DNA of 64,000 nt from Conus ventricosus (Eukaryota; Mollusca; Gastropoda; Neogastropoda; Conidae): NCBI GenBank assembly GCA_018398815.1, contig CM031622.1, positions 14,223,017 through 14,287,016 on the forward strand. Direction: 5' to 3'. This document shows positions 11,424-23,074 of this stretch, piece after piece. Within the stretch, counting starts at the first letter, position 1, and the number at the start of each line of letters is the position of its first letter. The notes under the pieces are model-generated. The model searched no databases. It worked only from the letters and a program-made list of their open reading frames with translations, and was not told where the DNA came from. Position numbers and translations under genes: made by a program.

Positions 11424-13104
11424 CTGTTGACAGCACAATCATAGATTAGCACTTTTCCAACAAAACGTTCTTGGATTAGGTAACAAAGCTGTGATATGTT
11501 GTGTTTCAGTTTTACTGTACCTGATAAACTGGTATGAAGAGACTTGTATACCAAATGACAGGACAGTTCAAAATGCAGAAAGGGAAATTTACAAAGGATG
11601 CTTAAACACTGGGAAAAAAAAAAAAATCCATAACTGATACAGTGAGTCTGAACTGGTTACTGGCTGTGCACATATAATGATTTTAAGGCAAATGCATCTG
11701 TAATGCCTTGATATAGGGCAAGTTACCCTACATGTTTATTTTTACTGTTCCCTGCCTCATTTATATTTACTTTTGATGTATATGTTAAATACAATGTGTA
11801 CCAATATGATACTGCGTTAATAACGATTTGCTTTTCATTCAGCACTCATTTTCCTTATAAACAATTGTAAGTCTACACTACTTTTACATTACTAGAAAAT
11901 GTTATTTAAAAAGTAGATTGTTAATTCTGAATTCTCTGGCCATTTTCAGCACACACACACACACACACATAATACTCTGATGATACCCTAGTGTACTATG
12001 TTCTGGCTTTTCTTTTAAGGTAAAAATAAAGTTTTTGCTTGTTGATTGATTAATGTCATGCACTCTGACTTTAATTTAACAGAATGTCATAAAATCTAAC
12101 TGGTTTCATTTTTAACTTTAAGTGAACTGTATGTTCAGAAGTTTTTTGTGTTGTGACACATACATTTGTCAACAGGTTTACGTGCACAGGAACAAGAGCG
12201 TAGTTTTTGCGGTCTAGATCAGTGTTAAAAAAAAAAACGGTTGGGGGTAGGGGGTGGGAGTGAGGGGGCTGAGGTAGGGTCGGTTGGGGCTACCAAACAG
12301 ACATTATGTAGCACCCCTTTGGTGGCTACTCTTATTGCACCCCCCCCCCCCCTTCCCCTATCCCCACACCTCTCCAGTGGTGGAGGAAAGTGATTAATAT
12401 GTGGATTGTGTTGCCATCCCTTTGCTATCCTCACTTCCCCTCTTCTTTTTTTCTTCTGCCCTCTCTCCAGCATTGATATTCTAATTCCTGAGTATACTAA
12501 ACAAGTCTTTATTGAAAAACCAAAACTGGATGCTGGTGGTGAAGAGATTCCTCTGTCTTCTTCAGGATCAGGATCAGGGGCGTTGTATCAAACACAACTT
12601 AGCCTATTTAGGCTTTTTACGCCCCTTCTGTATGTATATATCCTCTTTTTTTTCTTCTTTTGCATGATTCTGTGAGCACGAGTGCCAATTTCTGTGCATG
12701 ATTGGTGTGAAACAGTCTTGGGTGACCACCACAGCCCTTAAAAATGATGCTTACAGAAAGGTGAGTTTCTATATTTGGTCTTTGCTATCAATTTTGGTAC
12801 AACCTCGTGACCCTGAAGTTTACACTTGAACTGTCTGGTTTTAGGATTAATTCAGGATTAACCCGTTTCATTCATAAAATGGATACACTAATTTCAATCC
12901 ACATCCACCAGTATATCCCCTCCATCTCCATTGCCCTACATCTTCCTTCCGATCCCTTCAAGCCAATCCTTTCGAATTAAACAACTTTCACTTTCAACTC
13001 AAAATGAGAGTCGGGGTCAAAGTCTACTATTTCACTTTAGAAAAATTGGTTCAAAGGTTTTTCTTTGTAACACAAGAAAATCACAACGACGTTCAATTCA
13101 TTGC
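11424..13104 (-). other. LACTB2 intron 1 (GC-AG)
   Basis: This intron would start with GC (AAAAG|gcaatg) rather than GT and end with cag at 11424. It holds a CA microsatellite (11950-11970), a poly-C run near 12340, a plus-strand open frame from 12470 (SIDILIPEYTKQVFIEKPKL) after a ctctccag, which I cannot assign, and a small hairpin at 12577-12625 with arms GGGGCGT and ACGCCCC. Confidence 0.6.
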
Positions 13105-13229
13105 CTTTTCCCAGTTCCAACCAAATACGTGTTGGTTCCCTGCAGGGTGTGAGGGCCAGGATTGCAGCCTAGAATACGGATAACTCGACTTGAGAGTTGC
13201 TCAATTTTCGGTATCACAGCGGCAGCCAT
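13105..13229 (-). CDS. LACTB2: LACTB2-like exon 1 with start codon
   Basis: Read on the minus strand from ATG at 13229: [20 protein letters not shown], then [20 protein letters not shown], then KR. This is the characteristic LACTB2 N-terminus (vertebrate proteins read [20 protein letters not shown]). The frame ends with AG in phase 2 at 13105 and joins exon 2 to give GTGKRRILVDTG, as in the family. No GT donor fits this phase; the fitting donor is GC (gcaatg). The start has a good context (gaacATGG). The gene is divergent from the kinase gene that begins at 13520. Confidence 0.92.
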
Positions 13230-13519
13230 GTTCACCTTTAAAACTATCGTCTGCTGAGGGCCATGTGATAATTCGACGAGAGTCTGTATTCGGACTGCTT
13301 CGCATTATTGAATTGCAGCTAAAAATTTCAAAACTCTCTAGAAAAACGAGAATGGTGATCGTAAATAATGTTTGTTATATTGTTTAAAACAAAACAACAA
13401 AAAAGAAGTATCGCGATAGAACGCGATTTCCGGTTTTCAAGACCTTCTGTCAGGATGTTTTCGCTTTCCTGACAAGCATTTTTTTGTTGTTTGTACATCT
13501 GCACATTGTAACGAGCAAC
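13230..13519. promoter_or_regulatory. Candidate bidirectional promoter (LACTB2 / MST kinase)
   Basis: 290 bp separate the two start codons, so both 5' UTRs and both promoters must share this space unless upstream exons exist. It contains a perfect palindrome TATCGCGATA at 13409-13418, a second CGCG at 13422-13425 and an ETS-like TTCCGG at 13428-13433. No TATA box is obvious at a suitable distance from either start. The site names are inferences from motif shape only. Confidence 0.55.
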
Positions 13520-13533
13520 ATGGAGACACAGAG
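13520..13533 (+). CDS. STK3/STK4: MST kinase exon 1 (start codon, 4 codons)
   Basis: ATGGAGACACAGAG is followed by gtataa. It codes METQ and ends in phase 2, exactly what both exon 2a (giving S) and exon 2b (giving R) need. The total coding length then divides by three. It lies 290 bp from the divergent LACTB2 start, where a promoter is expected. The donor gtataa is not strong and the exon is very short, so this start is likely but not proven. No better in-phase ATG was found between here and 17446. Confidence 0.6.
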
Positions 13534-16140
13534 GTATAACACTGGAAATATTGATAGTTGTATGCTTGATAGAAATATTCAATTTTACACGTACAGTTGG
13601 GTTGAAACCTTTTATATTTCACTTCTCGGGACGTTCGTCTGCTTTTTACCCCTGTCCTGCGGCCAAGGACCTCAATCCACCGTGCTAATCGCCAGTGCCC
13701 CCCCCCCAAACTTGTCTTAATTTAGTGAAATTTTATGTTGAGTATTTTAATGTCACATTTAGTGTTGATAATCGATGGTAATATGGGCTGTTCATTAATG
13801 TGGTTAACTATGTGATGCCCAAATCATGACAATCTGAGCACTTCCTGCCAATAGGATTGAAGTTTGGAAGAGGAGTGTCACGTAAAGACAAACCTTAAGA
13901 ACAGGGTCTGAATTCTAGGCATGTGACAATATTCAAACAGCCAACAAAAAGATCAAATAAAATCTCCACCATCAGAAAGAATTTTAAAGAAAGAAAATAG
14001 CTGATACAAAAGGTGTAGGCCTATCATTCTACATTAGAGAAGAAAGTTCTGATATTATAAACGAAAAAGAAGAAGAAAGCTACTGAATTTCACCCAGAGA
14101 AAATACATGTGTCTAAGGCATGTAATTGCAGAGTCAGGTGTTCAAAAGAAAGAGGCCATAGGTGATGAATGTTGACTTTCACAAGCCACAAGGCACAGGC
14201 ACCTCAAAGCTTCATGTGTCTTGAGAGAAATTGGAGTGTGATTAAACAAGTGAATTTGCGTCATGCTCTAAAGACGATCACAAAAGAGCTAAGTGAGTGA
14301 GTCATTAAAAATTAATGAATACTCAATATATTTTCAGACACAGCTTGTGATACACAGTGACAAAGCCTGCTTTTGTGATATATGGTCAGGTCTGTGGTGG
14401 CAGTATCAAAATTGTCATTCTACTCACTGACTTAGAAGGTATCTGTCTTAATATGAAATTCAAACAAATTATGATTCTTGTTACAAAATAAGAATTATTA
14501 ATTCTTGTCTCAATATGAAATTCAAACAAATTATGATTTTTGTTACAAAATAAGAATTACTTGTTATAACAGTCTAGAAAACAGAAACATTTTCATTGTG
14601 ACCATTGGATATTGTTACAAAATAAACAAATAGTACATAACAAGTGACATTTGCTGACAAGTATGATACTGGCAGATCTAAGCACCAGGAGCAGAGCTGT
14701 TATGATAGATGATAGATCTAAACAGCATTAAACATTATCTATTTAAAATAAATTAGGCAGGACCATGCAAATTTAGTGCTACACTATTATTTTCCTTTTC
14801 TGGAGGGGCTGTAGTTAAATAGAGCCTTTGCCTGTGGAGCTGATGGGTTGTAAGCTCAAACCACAGGTGGGGTCAGACTTTTTCGCTTTGAAAACCACTT
14901 TTTTCCATGCGGTAGTAACTGGGTACCTGATTCAGCACATGGAAAGTTAAAAAGGGGCTGAAGGAGGGGAATGGGCTCCACCTTCCATCATGCTGTGCCC
15001 TAGACTCAATGAACCTCTGAAATTTTGTTTTCATTGTCCTTATGGCCAATAGGCTGTGGGAACTTTAATCTTTCATCTTTAACATTTTTTTTTATATATA
15101 TAATGAAAAGGAGAGTAATTTTAGAGATATAACTGGTCTGGAAGTGGGTCAGATGCTTATCATTGATTTTATAGAATTTATAAAAATTAAGTAAAACTAT
15201 TTAAAGACATTTTATAATTTGAAAATGAACATGTTAGAAACAGTTTCTGTTTAATGCTGTTTAGATCTATCGTTACAAAAACATGATTAAACTAAGTCAT
15301 GTAGACTGAAAAAGTGGATTGACATGCTCCAACTACATAAATGTAGTAAAGCCTAACATGCATTCTGACCATAGTGGTGACACATGATGCATTTATGATT
15401 ATACTATAGCTAGTAAGATTATATGTAAGAAAAGAGATAAGCAGAAACTAAGCATATTTCAAATGGAAAGAAAAGAGTTCTAAACTGTATTTCATTTTGT
15501 GAAGGTGTTCAGTTTTCTAAGTTCAAACAAAATCCCAATTTTGTTCCAGTTAGAATGTGTCATCATATCATTTTAAAAATACAGGCCTGAAGAACAAATT
15601 TGTGATGGTGTATGACACAGCTATTGTAATTTTGGCAAGATCTGGAGTGCTTGCTGGCAGTTACTCAATTTTTTTTTCCTCCCCAAAATATCGAAGGTAT
15701 AATGTGCATTCGCAGATCTATGTATGTTTATCATGACTTTCATATTTTCTCAGGCAGAGCAGTTATTCTTGTCTTCCCATTTATTTATTTAACTTTAATT
15801 TGTATGCTATGAGGTTTGGAAAATATGGTTTTAGTTTTTAACAGTTTTTCTTTTATATTGCTTCAGTTTATTTTGAGGAATTTTCTCATGTAGGCTAATA
15901 CTAATGAGTAGTATCACGTCATGAATTGTTTATAATGTGTTGATTGATATTGCATGGTTTCAGAAAATCTTGGTTTTGTTTGATCTATTAATTGGTAGGT
16001 GTTGACTGCATAATAATGCATTTTTAATGCTATATTGGAAATTTGAGACAGACTGATAAATGCTAAATATACTTACTGCCTCATTCAGTCACTGTCATGC
16101 AGTGGTTTTATATACATCTATTTATCTGTCTGTCTATGTA

Positions 16141-16177
<37 letters not shown>

Positions 16178-16675
16178 GTGTGTGTCGCGCGCGCGTGAAC
16201 ACATTTATGCCAAATCAGTCTTTGAAAAAAAGTTTTGTGGAAATGTACAGAATATCAGAAATGATCAGCTGAAATGGAAGCACAGTCACTAATGCTGTTC
16301 ATCAGTCATATTCATTTCATCCACATCAAGAGGCAAATGTTTTGCTTTTGTGAATACTTATGGATGGATTGCCCTAAACATTAAGAGTTGTAAGTGATTC
16401 TTTGGAAAATCCTGACGATACCATATGCATCAGAATGTAGCTAACGAATAGATTTGAGGTCATCCTTGTCTCTTTGATCCAACATGGAGTAATGTAGAGG
16501 TGTTGGATTTCAGTCAAATCTTGGGCATATATCACTTTTCTGCCATGGTACATCAGCAGTCTAATGACAAAATTTCACTTTCTTGCTCTCTCCTCTCTCA
16601 CTCTTCTCCACATCCTTCCCTTCCTCTCTTTCTAACCCAGAAAATATGTTTGGTCAGAAGGCTACAGCGTCTCTG

Positions 16676-16715
<40 letters not shown>

Positions 16716-17445
16716 GTGAGAGAGAGAGAGAGAGAGAAAAGAGAGAGAGACTGCGAGTGTGTTTTCTAGCAAAGATGTGTTTTTTGTTTGTTTGGTGTTG
16801 AAGGAAAATGTGTGTGCTTTGCTGCCTTCTTTTTTTGTTTTAAGTCACTATTCATGTATCCACTATCTGACTGTTTAGTGTTTGCCTCTGACACTAGTGA
16901 CAGTTAATTTTTGAAATTTGAGACAGCTGTCCTCATTCTTTTTGACAAACTTGGAACCAGTTTGACCTTGGAGTGAAATTTTTTTATCAGGTACACTTTT
17001 TAATATGGGTAAGTGACAGGGTTTGGATTTGTCTGTTTTTACATAAATGTGTTTATTTTTTTAAGAATAACTTCTGCATAAAAAAATGTGAGTTACTGCA
17101 CTTATGTGTTTACAGCTTTATATTGTTCCCTCCCCCTCCCCCCTCCCGCAGCATTCTAATATTTCTAGTGTGAAATCTGATCACAAAATGTCATCACATT
17201 GGAAAAAATGAATGAAAGAAAATACTGCTTTTAAGGTTTATATTGATGTTTTTTCATATTTGAATTGCAAATGTTCATGACATTTATTCAGTCTGGTTGT
17301 TTTTATATTGACTCATTTTGTGAACGACTAAACAAAAACTGAAGGGGAAAAAGGGTCATCATGTAAAGAAATATGTCTACTTGTGTGTAAAAAAAAAAGA
17401 AAAAGAAAAAAATATTGTGTTTGTGATCAATTTGTGACTTTCCAG
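13534..17445 (+). other. MST intron 1
   Basis: Contents: two direct copies of a ~60-bp AT-rich segment (14443-14562); a 24-bp perfect inverted repeat at 14711-14734 and 15248-15271; a dispersed S2 repeat between those arms (about 14800-15075); TG microsatellites at 16145-16185 and 16681-16710, the latter followed by GA; no other coding sequence. Confidence 0.7.
14800..15076 (+). repeat. Dispersed repeat S2, copy 2 (tRNA-like head)
   Basis: It begins with a degenerate tRNA-like head (tagagcctttgcctgtgg ... gtaagctcaaaccac) and continues with the blocks shared with copies at 6957 and 22210. It ends near 'ccaataggctgtgggaactt'. This supports S2 as a tRNA-derived SINE. Confidence 0.75.
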
Positions 17446-17526
17446 TGAGCTGAAGAAACTGAGCGACGAAAACCTTGCCAAGCAGCCTGATGAAGTGTTT
17501 GACATTATTTGTAAAATAGGAAGAGG
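17446..17526 (+). CDS. STK3/STK4: MST kinase exon 2a (alternative kinase start)
   Basis: 81 bp, phase 2 in and phase 2 out, with acceptor ctttccag|t and donor agagg|gtaaga. It codes (S)ELKKLSDENLAKQPDEVF, then DIICKIGRG, and joins exon 3 to give GRGSYGSVFK. The N-terminal part is closest to vertebrate MST (LKKLSEDSLTKQPEEVFDV). The glycine-rich loop has R where nearly all MST/hippo kinases have E (GEGSYG). The GxGxxG glycines are intact. It competes with exon 2b at 20028. Confidence 0.93.
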
Positions 17527-20027
17527 GTAAGATCTGCCAGTGTCGTCTGGCTCATCAAGACTTTGCCTGCCTGCGCATTGTGCTGTCAAGCTTGGTTTTA
17601 ATCTTCCCCTTTTGTTGTTGTTGATGTTACAGTTGGCCTTTTTTTTTTTTCTAGATTTTGAAAAACCAGATATTTACCTATGTAGATATGATAAGGTATC
17701 ACTGCCATCACTATCATGAAAAGCTCACAAATTGATAAAATTTGATTTCTGAACATAGCTTTTTAACTCGTTTGCTTTAGTTCAAGATAATGGTGTTCAG
17801 GGTGTTATATGGTTTAAGAAGAGAAAAATGTAAAAGGTGGAGATGGCATTGGGTAGCAATGTTTGAGTGAAGAAAAGGGTTAAAAAATTAAGTGGAATTG
17901 ATTTTTCTTTTAATAGACTTGCGCTGGTTACGTGGGCCTTGTTATTTTTGTTGAAGTGTGGGAAACCATAACAAAATATACTTTGATATATTAATCAAAA
18001 TATCTTTTGGAAAATGTCTGGGACTTGCACGATGTGAGACACAAACATTTTACAGCGGAGTCCATGAAGATCCTGTTCAGGGATGTCCCGCCTGACATGA
18101 TCCTTGAGTTTTTGAGAGAGATTAACATTTTTCATCTGATTTAAGATTTTACGGCAGAAAGATTTTTAACAAAGTTTCTGGTGCGTTTGTAGACGATGTC
18201 ATTTAATGAGATGTGTGAAAGTTGTTTTTTTTTTTTTTTTAATGACTGGTGAGTTGATTTTAACGTGGTGACAGCCCTGATGTGGCCCTTCACGGTCGGC
18301 TGGGCTATAAGCAACATTATCTTATCTTATCTTGGAAAATGTCTGGTTTTTCATAGCCGGAGAATGTGCTTGGTGACTGGTTTTGTTCTTCAGATTCAAA
18401 AAGGAGCTTAGTCATGGCAAAATCCTTTTCTTTTTCTTTGCTGAAGTTTCCTTCGCCTTTGCTGTTGGCATAGTTTTTTCCTTTTCAAGTCCACTGTTAG
18501 GGTTGTAGGATTTGGAGACTCTTTCAAAAGTGTACATCTGTATGAGATTACAGCTCATCAACTAATCAAAATTGTGAGCACTGAGGGGGAGGGGGCCAGG
18601 GAGTGTGGATTTTACTATAACAGAATTGAAGATGAAAAGGAAGAAAATGCATTACGATAATTCTGAAGTCCGTAGATCTGTACTTCTGCTTAGCTCATGT
18701 CAGGCTCTTTGGTCACCATTATTATGTTTATTATAAGATTAGACTTCCCCAGTAAGTTGAGTACTATCATAGAAAGATTAGTTATCAGAATGTAATTTTC
18801 ATATTTTATCCAGTGTTCTGAGAACATGTTGTCCAAAGTGTTTCCTTCTTACTTTATCTATTCAGTTCAAATGAAAAAACACATGGCGATTCGACCACGA
18901 TGATCTTTGCATATCAAATTTTGAAAGGATGATAATTCAGACGTTTTTAAAAGTATTAGTTTATGTTGCTTATTAGTGATATTATGTAACTGATGAAACA
19001 TATAAAAAAAGAAAGAAGGTTAGGAATTTATACTGTATGATCCCAAACAAAAACTTCCTATAGATGTATGCCTCAGAAATGAAATTGTTTGCATTGTGTT
19101 GCATTGTGCATGGCATGTTTGTACAGTGTGGGCTGTGTTCTTTTGTCATCAGTGATGAGTGTAATTGATGAGACAGTTTATTACAGCTGTTTCAGTGGCC
19201 GTTATTCATTGCACAGTGGAATCAAAGCCTGAAAACTTTGAGTCAATGTCCGTAGCATTGGGAAATTATGTCTTGAGTTAAAAATTTAAGCTGATGAACT
19301 AGGTCTGGTTCTTGTGCTAATGAGGAATGAATGAAAAGAAAATCCAAGTAATTTTTTTTTTTTTATCTGTTTCTGATTTATAAATTATATATTGATAAAG
19401 TTCTGAGACAATATTTATTTGAATATGTTTAACAGCACAGTTAAAAAAACAAAACAACTCATTGTTTAAGAAAAAGACCAAGAGTCACATGTGCATAAAA
19501 TCTTTTGCATTGATTGTAAACTGAATAAGCATTGTGTTTGTATCTAATGTACTTTTTAGTTTTTTCAAAAACTTTTTTTTTTGTGTGTGTGCTTCTGTTC
19601 ATGATCAATTTTTTACTTTTTATGAAGTGAAAAAGGCGACAAGCGATAGATTTCGTTGATTTGATTCCACTGTTCAACGCATTCTTTGTAATTGACATTT
19701 CTTTCTTTCTTATTGGTTTTCATCTTTTTCTTTTTGTGGATCCCTGAAGCAGCGTTTTTACAGCAACTAGTCTAGTGGCAGTAGTGCATGCAGACGCACA
19801 CATGTACTCACGCACGTGCACGCATACACACAATATGCACACACACACACATGCATATGCATAGTATACGCACGCGCACATGCACGCACACACACACATA
19901 CATACATTGCCTTTGACTTTGACAGTATTGGTCTTGCTGTTTCCCCCCTTCAGTGGGTCTGGTGCTTTCTCCATGGTGGGCATGCTTGTATGAGATGGTC
20001 TGCTTGCATTTTGTTTTCCTGTGCTAG
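17527..20027 (+). other. Spacer between alternative exons 2a and 2b
   Basis: About 2.5 kb, so steric exclusion of splicing is not expected. At 18265-18335 there is a SINE/LINE 3' tail (cagccctgatgtggccctt ... gggctataagcaac, then TTATC repeats), seen again at 26929-26990 and weakly at 46318-46365. A CA/CG-rich stretch at 19795-19905 could form alternating purine-pyrimidine DNA. No further exon is found. Confidence 0.6.
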
Positions 20028-20117
20028 AAATGACAATGAGATATGGCGCCTAAGTGAGGAAAGCTTAACCCGACCCCCTGAGGAGGTCTTCGACATTTTG
20101 GGAAAGTTGGGCGAAGG
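20028..20117 (+). CDS. STK3/STK4: MST kinase exon 2b (alternative kinase start)
   Basis: 90 bp, phase 2 in and phase 2 out, with acceptor ttcctgtgctag|a and donor gaagg|gtaagg. It codes (R)NDNEIWRLSEESLTRPPE, then EVFDILGKLGEG, and joins exon 3 to give GEGSYGSVFK. The loop is the canonical GEG form. Over 28 aligned residues, 14 are identical to exon 2a. Both have intact frames and good splice sites. Including both would keep the frame but duplicate half of the glycine loop, so mutually exclusive use is expected. Confidence 0.93.
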
Positions 20118-20708
20118 GTAAGGATACACCCGAGCTGACCCGTGCTGGTCAGATCAGACTGTTTGCATTTTGTCAGTGATGACAGTCATCTTAATTGTAT
20201 TTTGATTTTTGTCATTTTGCATGTTCTTTTCATATTAAGCAGTGGTGATGTGGTGTGCCAGCTGATTGGTGTTTATGAACTGTGGTGTTTTAAAAAAAAA
20301 AACCCACATTTGTTCAGTATAAGAATAACTTATTTCAGCAATGTTTTCTTTAAGATGGAGTTGTCTTGATGTGCTGTATGCATGAGGAAGTTTGGCTTCT
20401 GTTGGTTTTTTAGTTGTTTTAATGTGAATATTCAATACTGTTACAATTGTAAACATATTTCATTTTTCACTGAAGTATTAGCTGTTGTATTTAAATGTTT
20501 CACTTTTTAAAAAAATATTGGTGAGCCAAAACAGAATATAACAGTATAAGGTACTCTTTGATTTATTCTTTCAAGATAATACTGATGATTATGGAAAGTT
20601 ATTTGTTCCAAGCTTTTCCAGTGCATATCAGAACTAAAAAAAAAAAAACAAGAAAAAAAAGTGTAGTGATAACAGAAAGCTTTAGTTCAACCATTGCCTT
20701 CCTGTAAA

Positions 20709-20744
<36 letters not shown>

Positions 20745-21001
20745 AAAAAGAAAAGAATCAGCATGACTTAAGATTGTGCCCATTTATTTAATTGTTGTAC
20801 CATGCTAAATATTCAGAGATAAAGAGAATTGATGCTTAAACACCTTCACTCTGATCAGAACTTGAAAATGCTGTCAGTATAAGAGAGAGAGAGAGAGTGA
20901 GAGAGAGATGCAATGTGAGTTCTGTTATCAGTAGCTGTAAACACTAGATGCAGTATATGTCTGATGTTCAAAAAAGATATTCATTTATTGTTCTCATGCA
21001 T

Positions 21002-21083
<82 letters not shown>

Positions 21084-22087
21084 TTAGAATTTTTATGACG
21101 GTTAAGTCTGGTTGAATCTGCATAGTCCTGTAAGTTGGATGTCTCCATGGTCATTGAGAAGAACACATGAGAGGAATGTACAGCACAGAACCATCAGTTA
21201 GTTTAAACCAGCGTAGAGGTCTGCATCATCACTGTTGTCCTCCCATCTCTCATCATAAAATGAAACATTTATTAAGACAGTGAAACACCTAAAACATGTC
21301 TGTTGTGTTCCAACACATGGCTTCAGTTAGATTTAATGTGATGTACATCAGAGCTGGAGGAAGAGTGGAGGGATGGTTAAAAAGTGGGCAGGGAAAGGTG
21401 AGTTGAATGTGATTATACCTACTTTATTGTTTATTATAATTCCAGCAGCACCATGATCAATTCTAAGCAGAATATCTGAAAATAAATACAAAAAGTTAAT
21501 CATCATACTCCTCTATCATAATGTCATACATCCACAAGTAAGTTCAGCCAATCAAGAGAGAGTTCAGCAGTAATCATGATACTGTAATAACCATTTCATT
21601 GCGGGCTATTTCTTTGAAATAACAGTTTGAAACATAAGCATTTCCTCACTTAGGAGATATATCTTCTTAATGTGGAATGACTTTGTTATCAGCAGAACTG
21701 TGTCACCATTTTCAACTTCTTTGCACTGTGCTGTCTTTTCATTAACTCAGTAGTGCATAGTTGAGCTAACATATACTTCAAATTGTTTCATTTCTACCAA
21801 TGTTCCAGTCTTTGAATTAATACTTTTGTATTCATTTTCTTTGTTAATTGTTAGTGTTCTGTTTTTAATCAAGCATGCTATTTCAGACACAACTACAAGT
21901 GGTATGAACATGATACTTTCTCTTTCGTCCATACCTCCTTTTATTTTTTGGTTGCTATTTATTTTTGTTAGTGTGTGGGCGTGCGTGTGTATGTGTGTGT
22001 GCGTGCATGCATATGTACATGCACATAGTGCATTGAATTGTTGTACCATGACTATTTTTCTTGCCACAGGAGTGCCTTGAATAGATA

Positions 22088-22165
<78 letters not shown>

Positions 22166-22725
22166 TACTGAGTTTAACTTTTTAGTTTAAGAGTTTTTCT
22201 TGAAAACTGTTTTACAATCATTAATCAGTGTGCTAGGAACTGGAGTTGGGGGTAGGTCATGGGGCTGAATTTCTATGGTTTGACAATCCTGTCTGTTCAC
22301 TGAGTACTAGATGGATCTCTGATTCAGTTTGGGGAAGGTTAAGATGACAGGAGAGGGTCCGGCTTCACCTTCTATAATGCTGTGCTGTAGACTCCATGAA
22401 TCTCTGTTTCCTAAACCTACAGACAACAGGCTTTTGGACTCTTTTAACTTTAAATGTATGAGTGTATGTTGAGAGGGGTGAATAGTTTTTTTTAAATTTT
22501 TTATATGTATGAGTGTTTGTGTTTGTTGAGGGATAAGTAAAGTTTGTTTTTTTCACATACTAGGCAATATTGACGATACCAACATGTGCCTTTTTGTTTA
22601 AAAATGTCAGTTGAGGTACCTTGAATTGGTGGTGATTTGTTTCCATTTATTGTTACTCAAGCATGAAAATGTTATGCAGTGTCAATCAGATGGTATGGAT
22701 GAACCTAACTGTGTGGTGTGACCAG
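20118..22725 (+). other. MST intron 2b-3
   Basis: Contents: a C30 run at 20710-20739; a long CA microsatellite at 21006-21080; a TG then GA microsatellite at 22090-22166; a dispersed S2 repeat at about 22210-22450. There is no other coding sequence. Confidence 0.7.
22210..22450 (+). repeat. Dispersed repeat S2, copy 3
   Basis: It shares the S2 block order: 'tggatctctgattcagtttgg.gaaggttaag', 'ggcttcaccttctataatgctgtgctgtagactccatgaatctctg', 'acaacaggcttttggactcttttaac'. It is more diverged than copies 1 and 2. Confidence 0.65.
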
Positions 22726-22906
22726 GTCGTATGGCAGCGTTTTCAAGTCTCTGCACAAAGAGACAGGCCAGGTGTTGGCCATCAAACAGGTCCCTGTCGA
22801 TACGGACCTGCAGGAGATCATCAAGGAGATCTCCATCATGCAGCAGTGTGACAGCAAGTACATTGTCAAGTACTATGGCAGCTACTTCAAGAACACAGAT
22901 CTCTGG
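22726..22906 (+). CDS. STK3/STK4: MST kinase exon 3 (N-lobe)
   Basis: 181 bp, phase 2 in and phase 0 out. It codes SYGSVFKSLHKETGQVLAIK, then QVPVDTDLQEIIKEISIMQQ and CDSKYIVKYYGSYFKNTDLW. AIK holds the ATP-binding lysine; EIIKEISIM holds the helix-C glutamate. Near-identical to human MST2 over this region. The acceptor is gtgaccag|g and the donor is ctgg|gtgagt. Confidence 0.97.
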
Positions 22907-23074
22907 GTGAGTGAACCTTCACTGGCAGGAAATTAAAGAGAATGTGATTTTGAAGAGATGCTAAGATCAAATATGCAACGTGAAAAAAAGGTCTTTGGTA
23001 GGTCTTCAAATATTGGAGAAGGAAAAATAAATCTTAGGTTCAATCAGTTATCTCAAATGCAGTGCATGTTTTAA

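Noticed and set aside
13328..13709. Minus-strand frames of 84 and 90 codons at the MST/LACTB2 boundary
   Set aside because: They overlap the presumed shared promoter and MST exon 1 and show no family resemblance.
21747..22067. 106-codon minus-strand frame
   Set aside because: It includes TG-repeat-derived sequence, has no family match and lies in an MST intron without splice signals.
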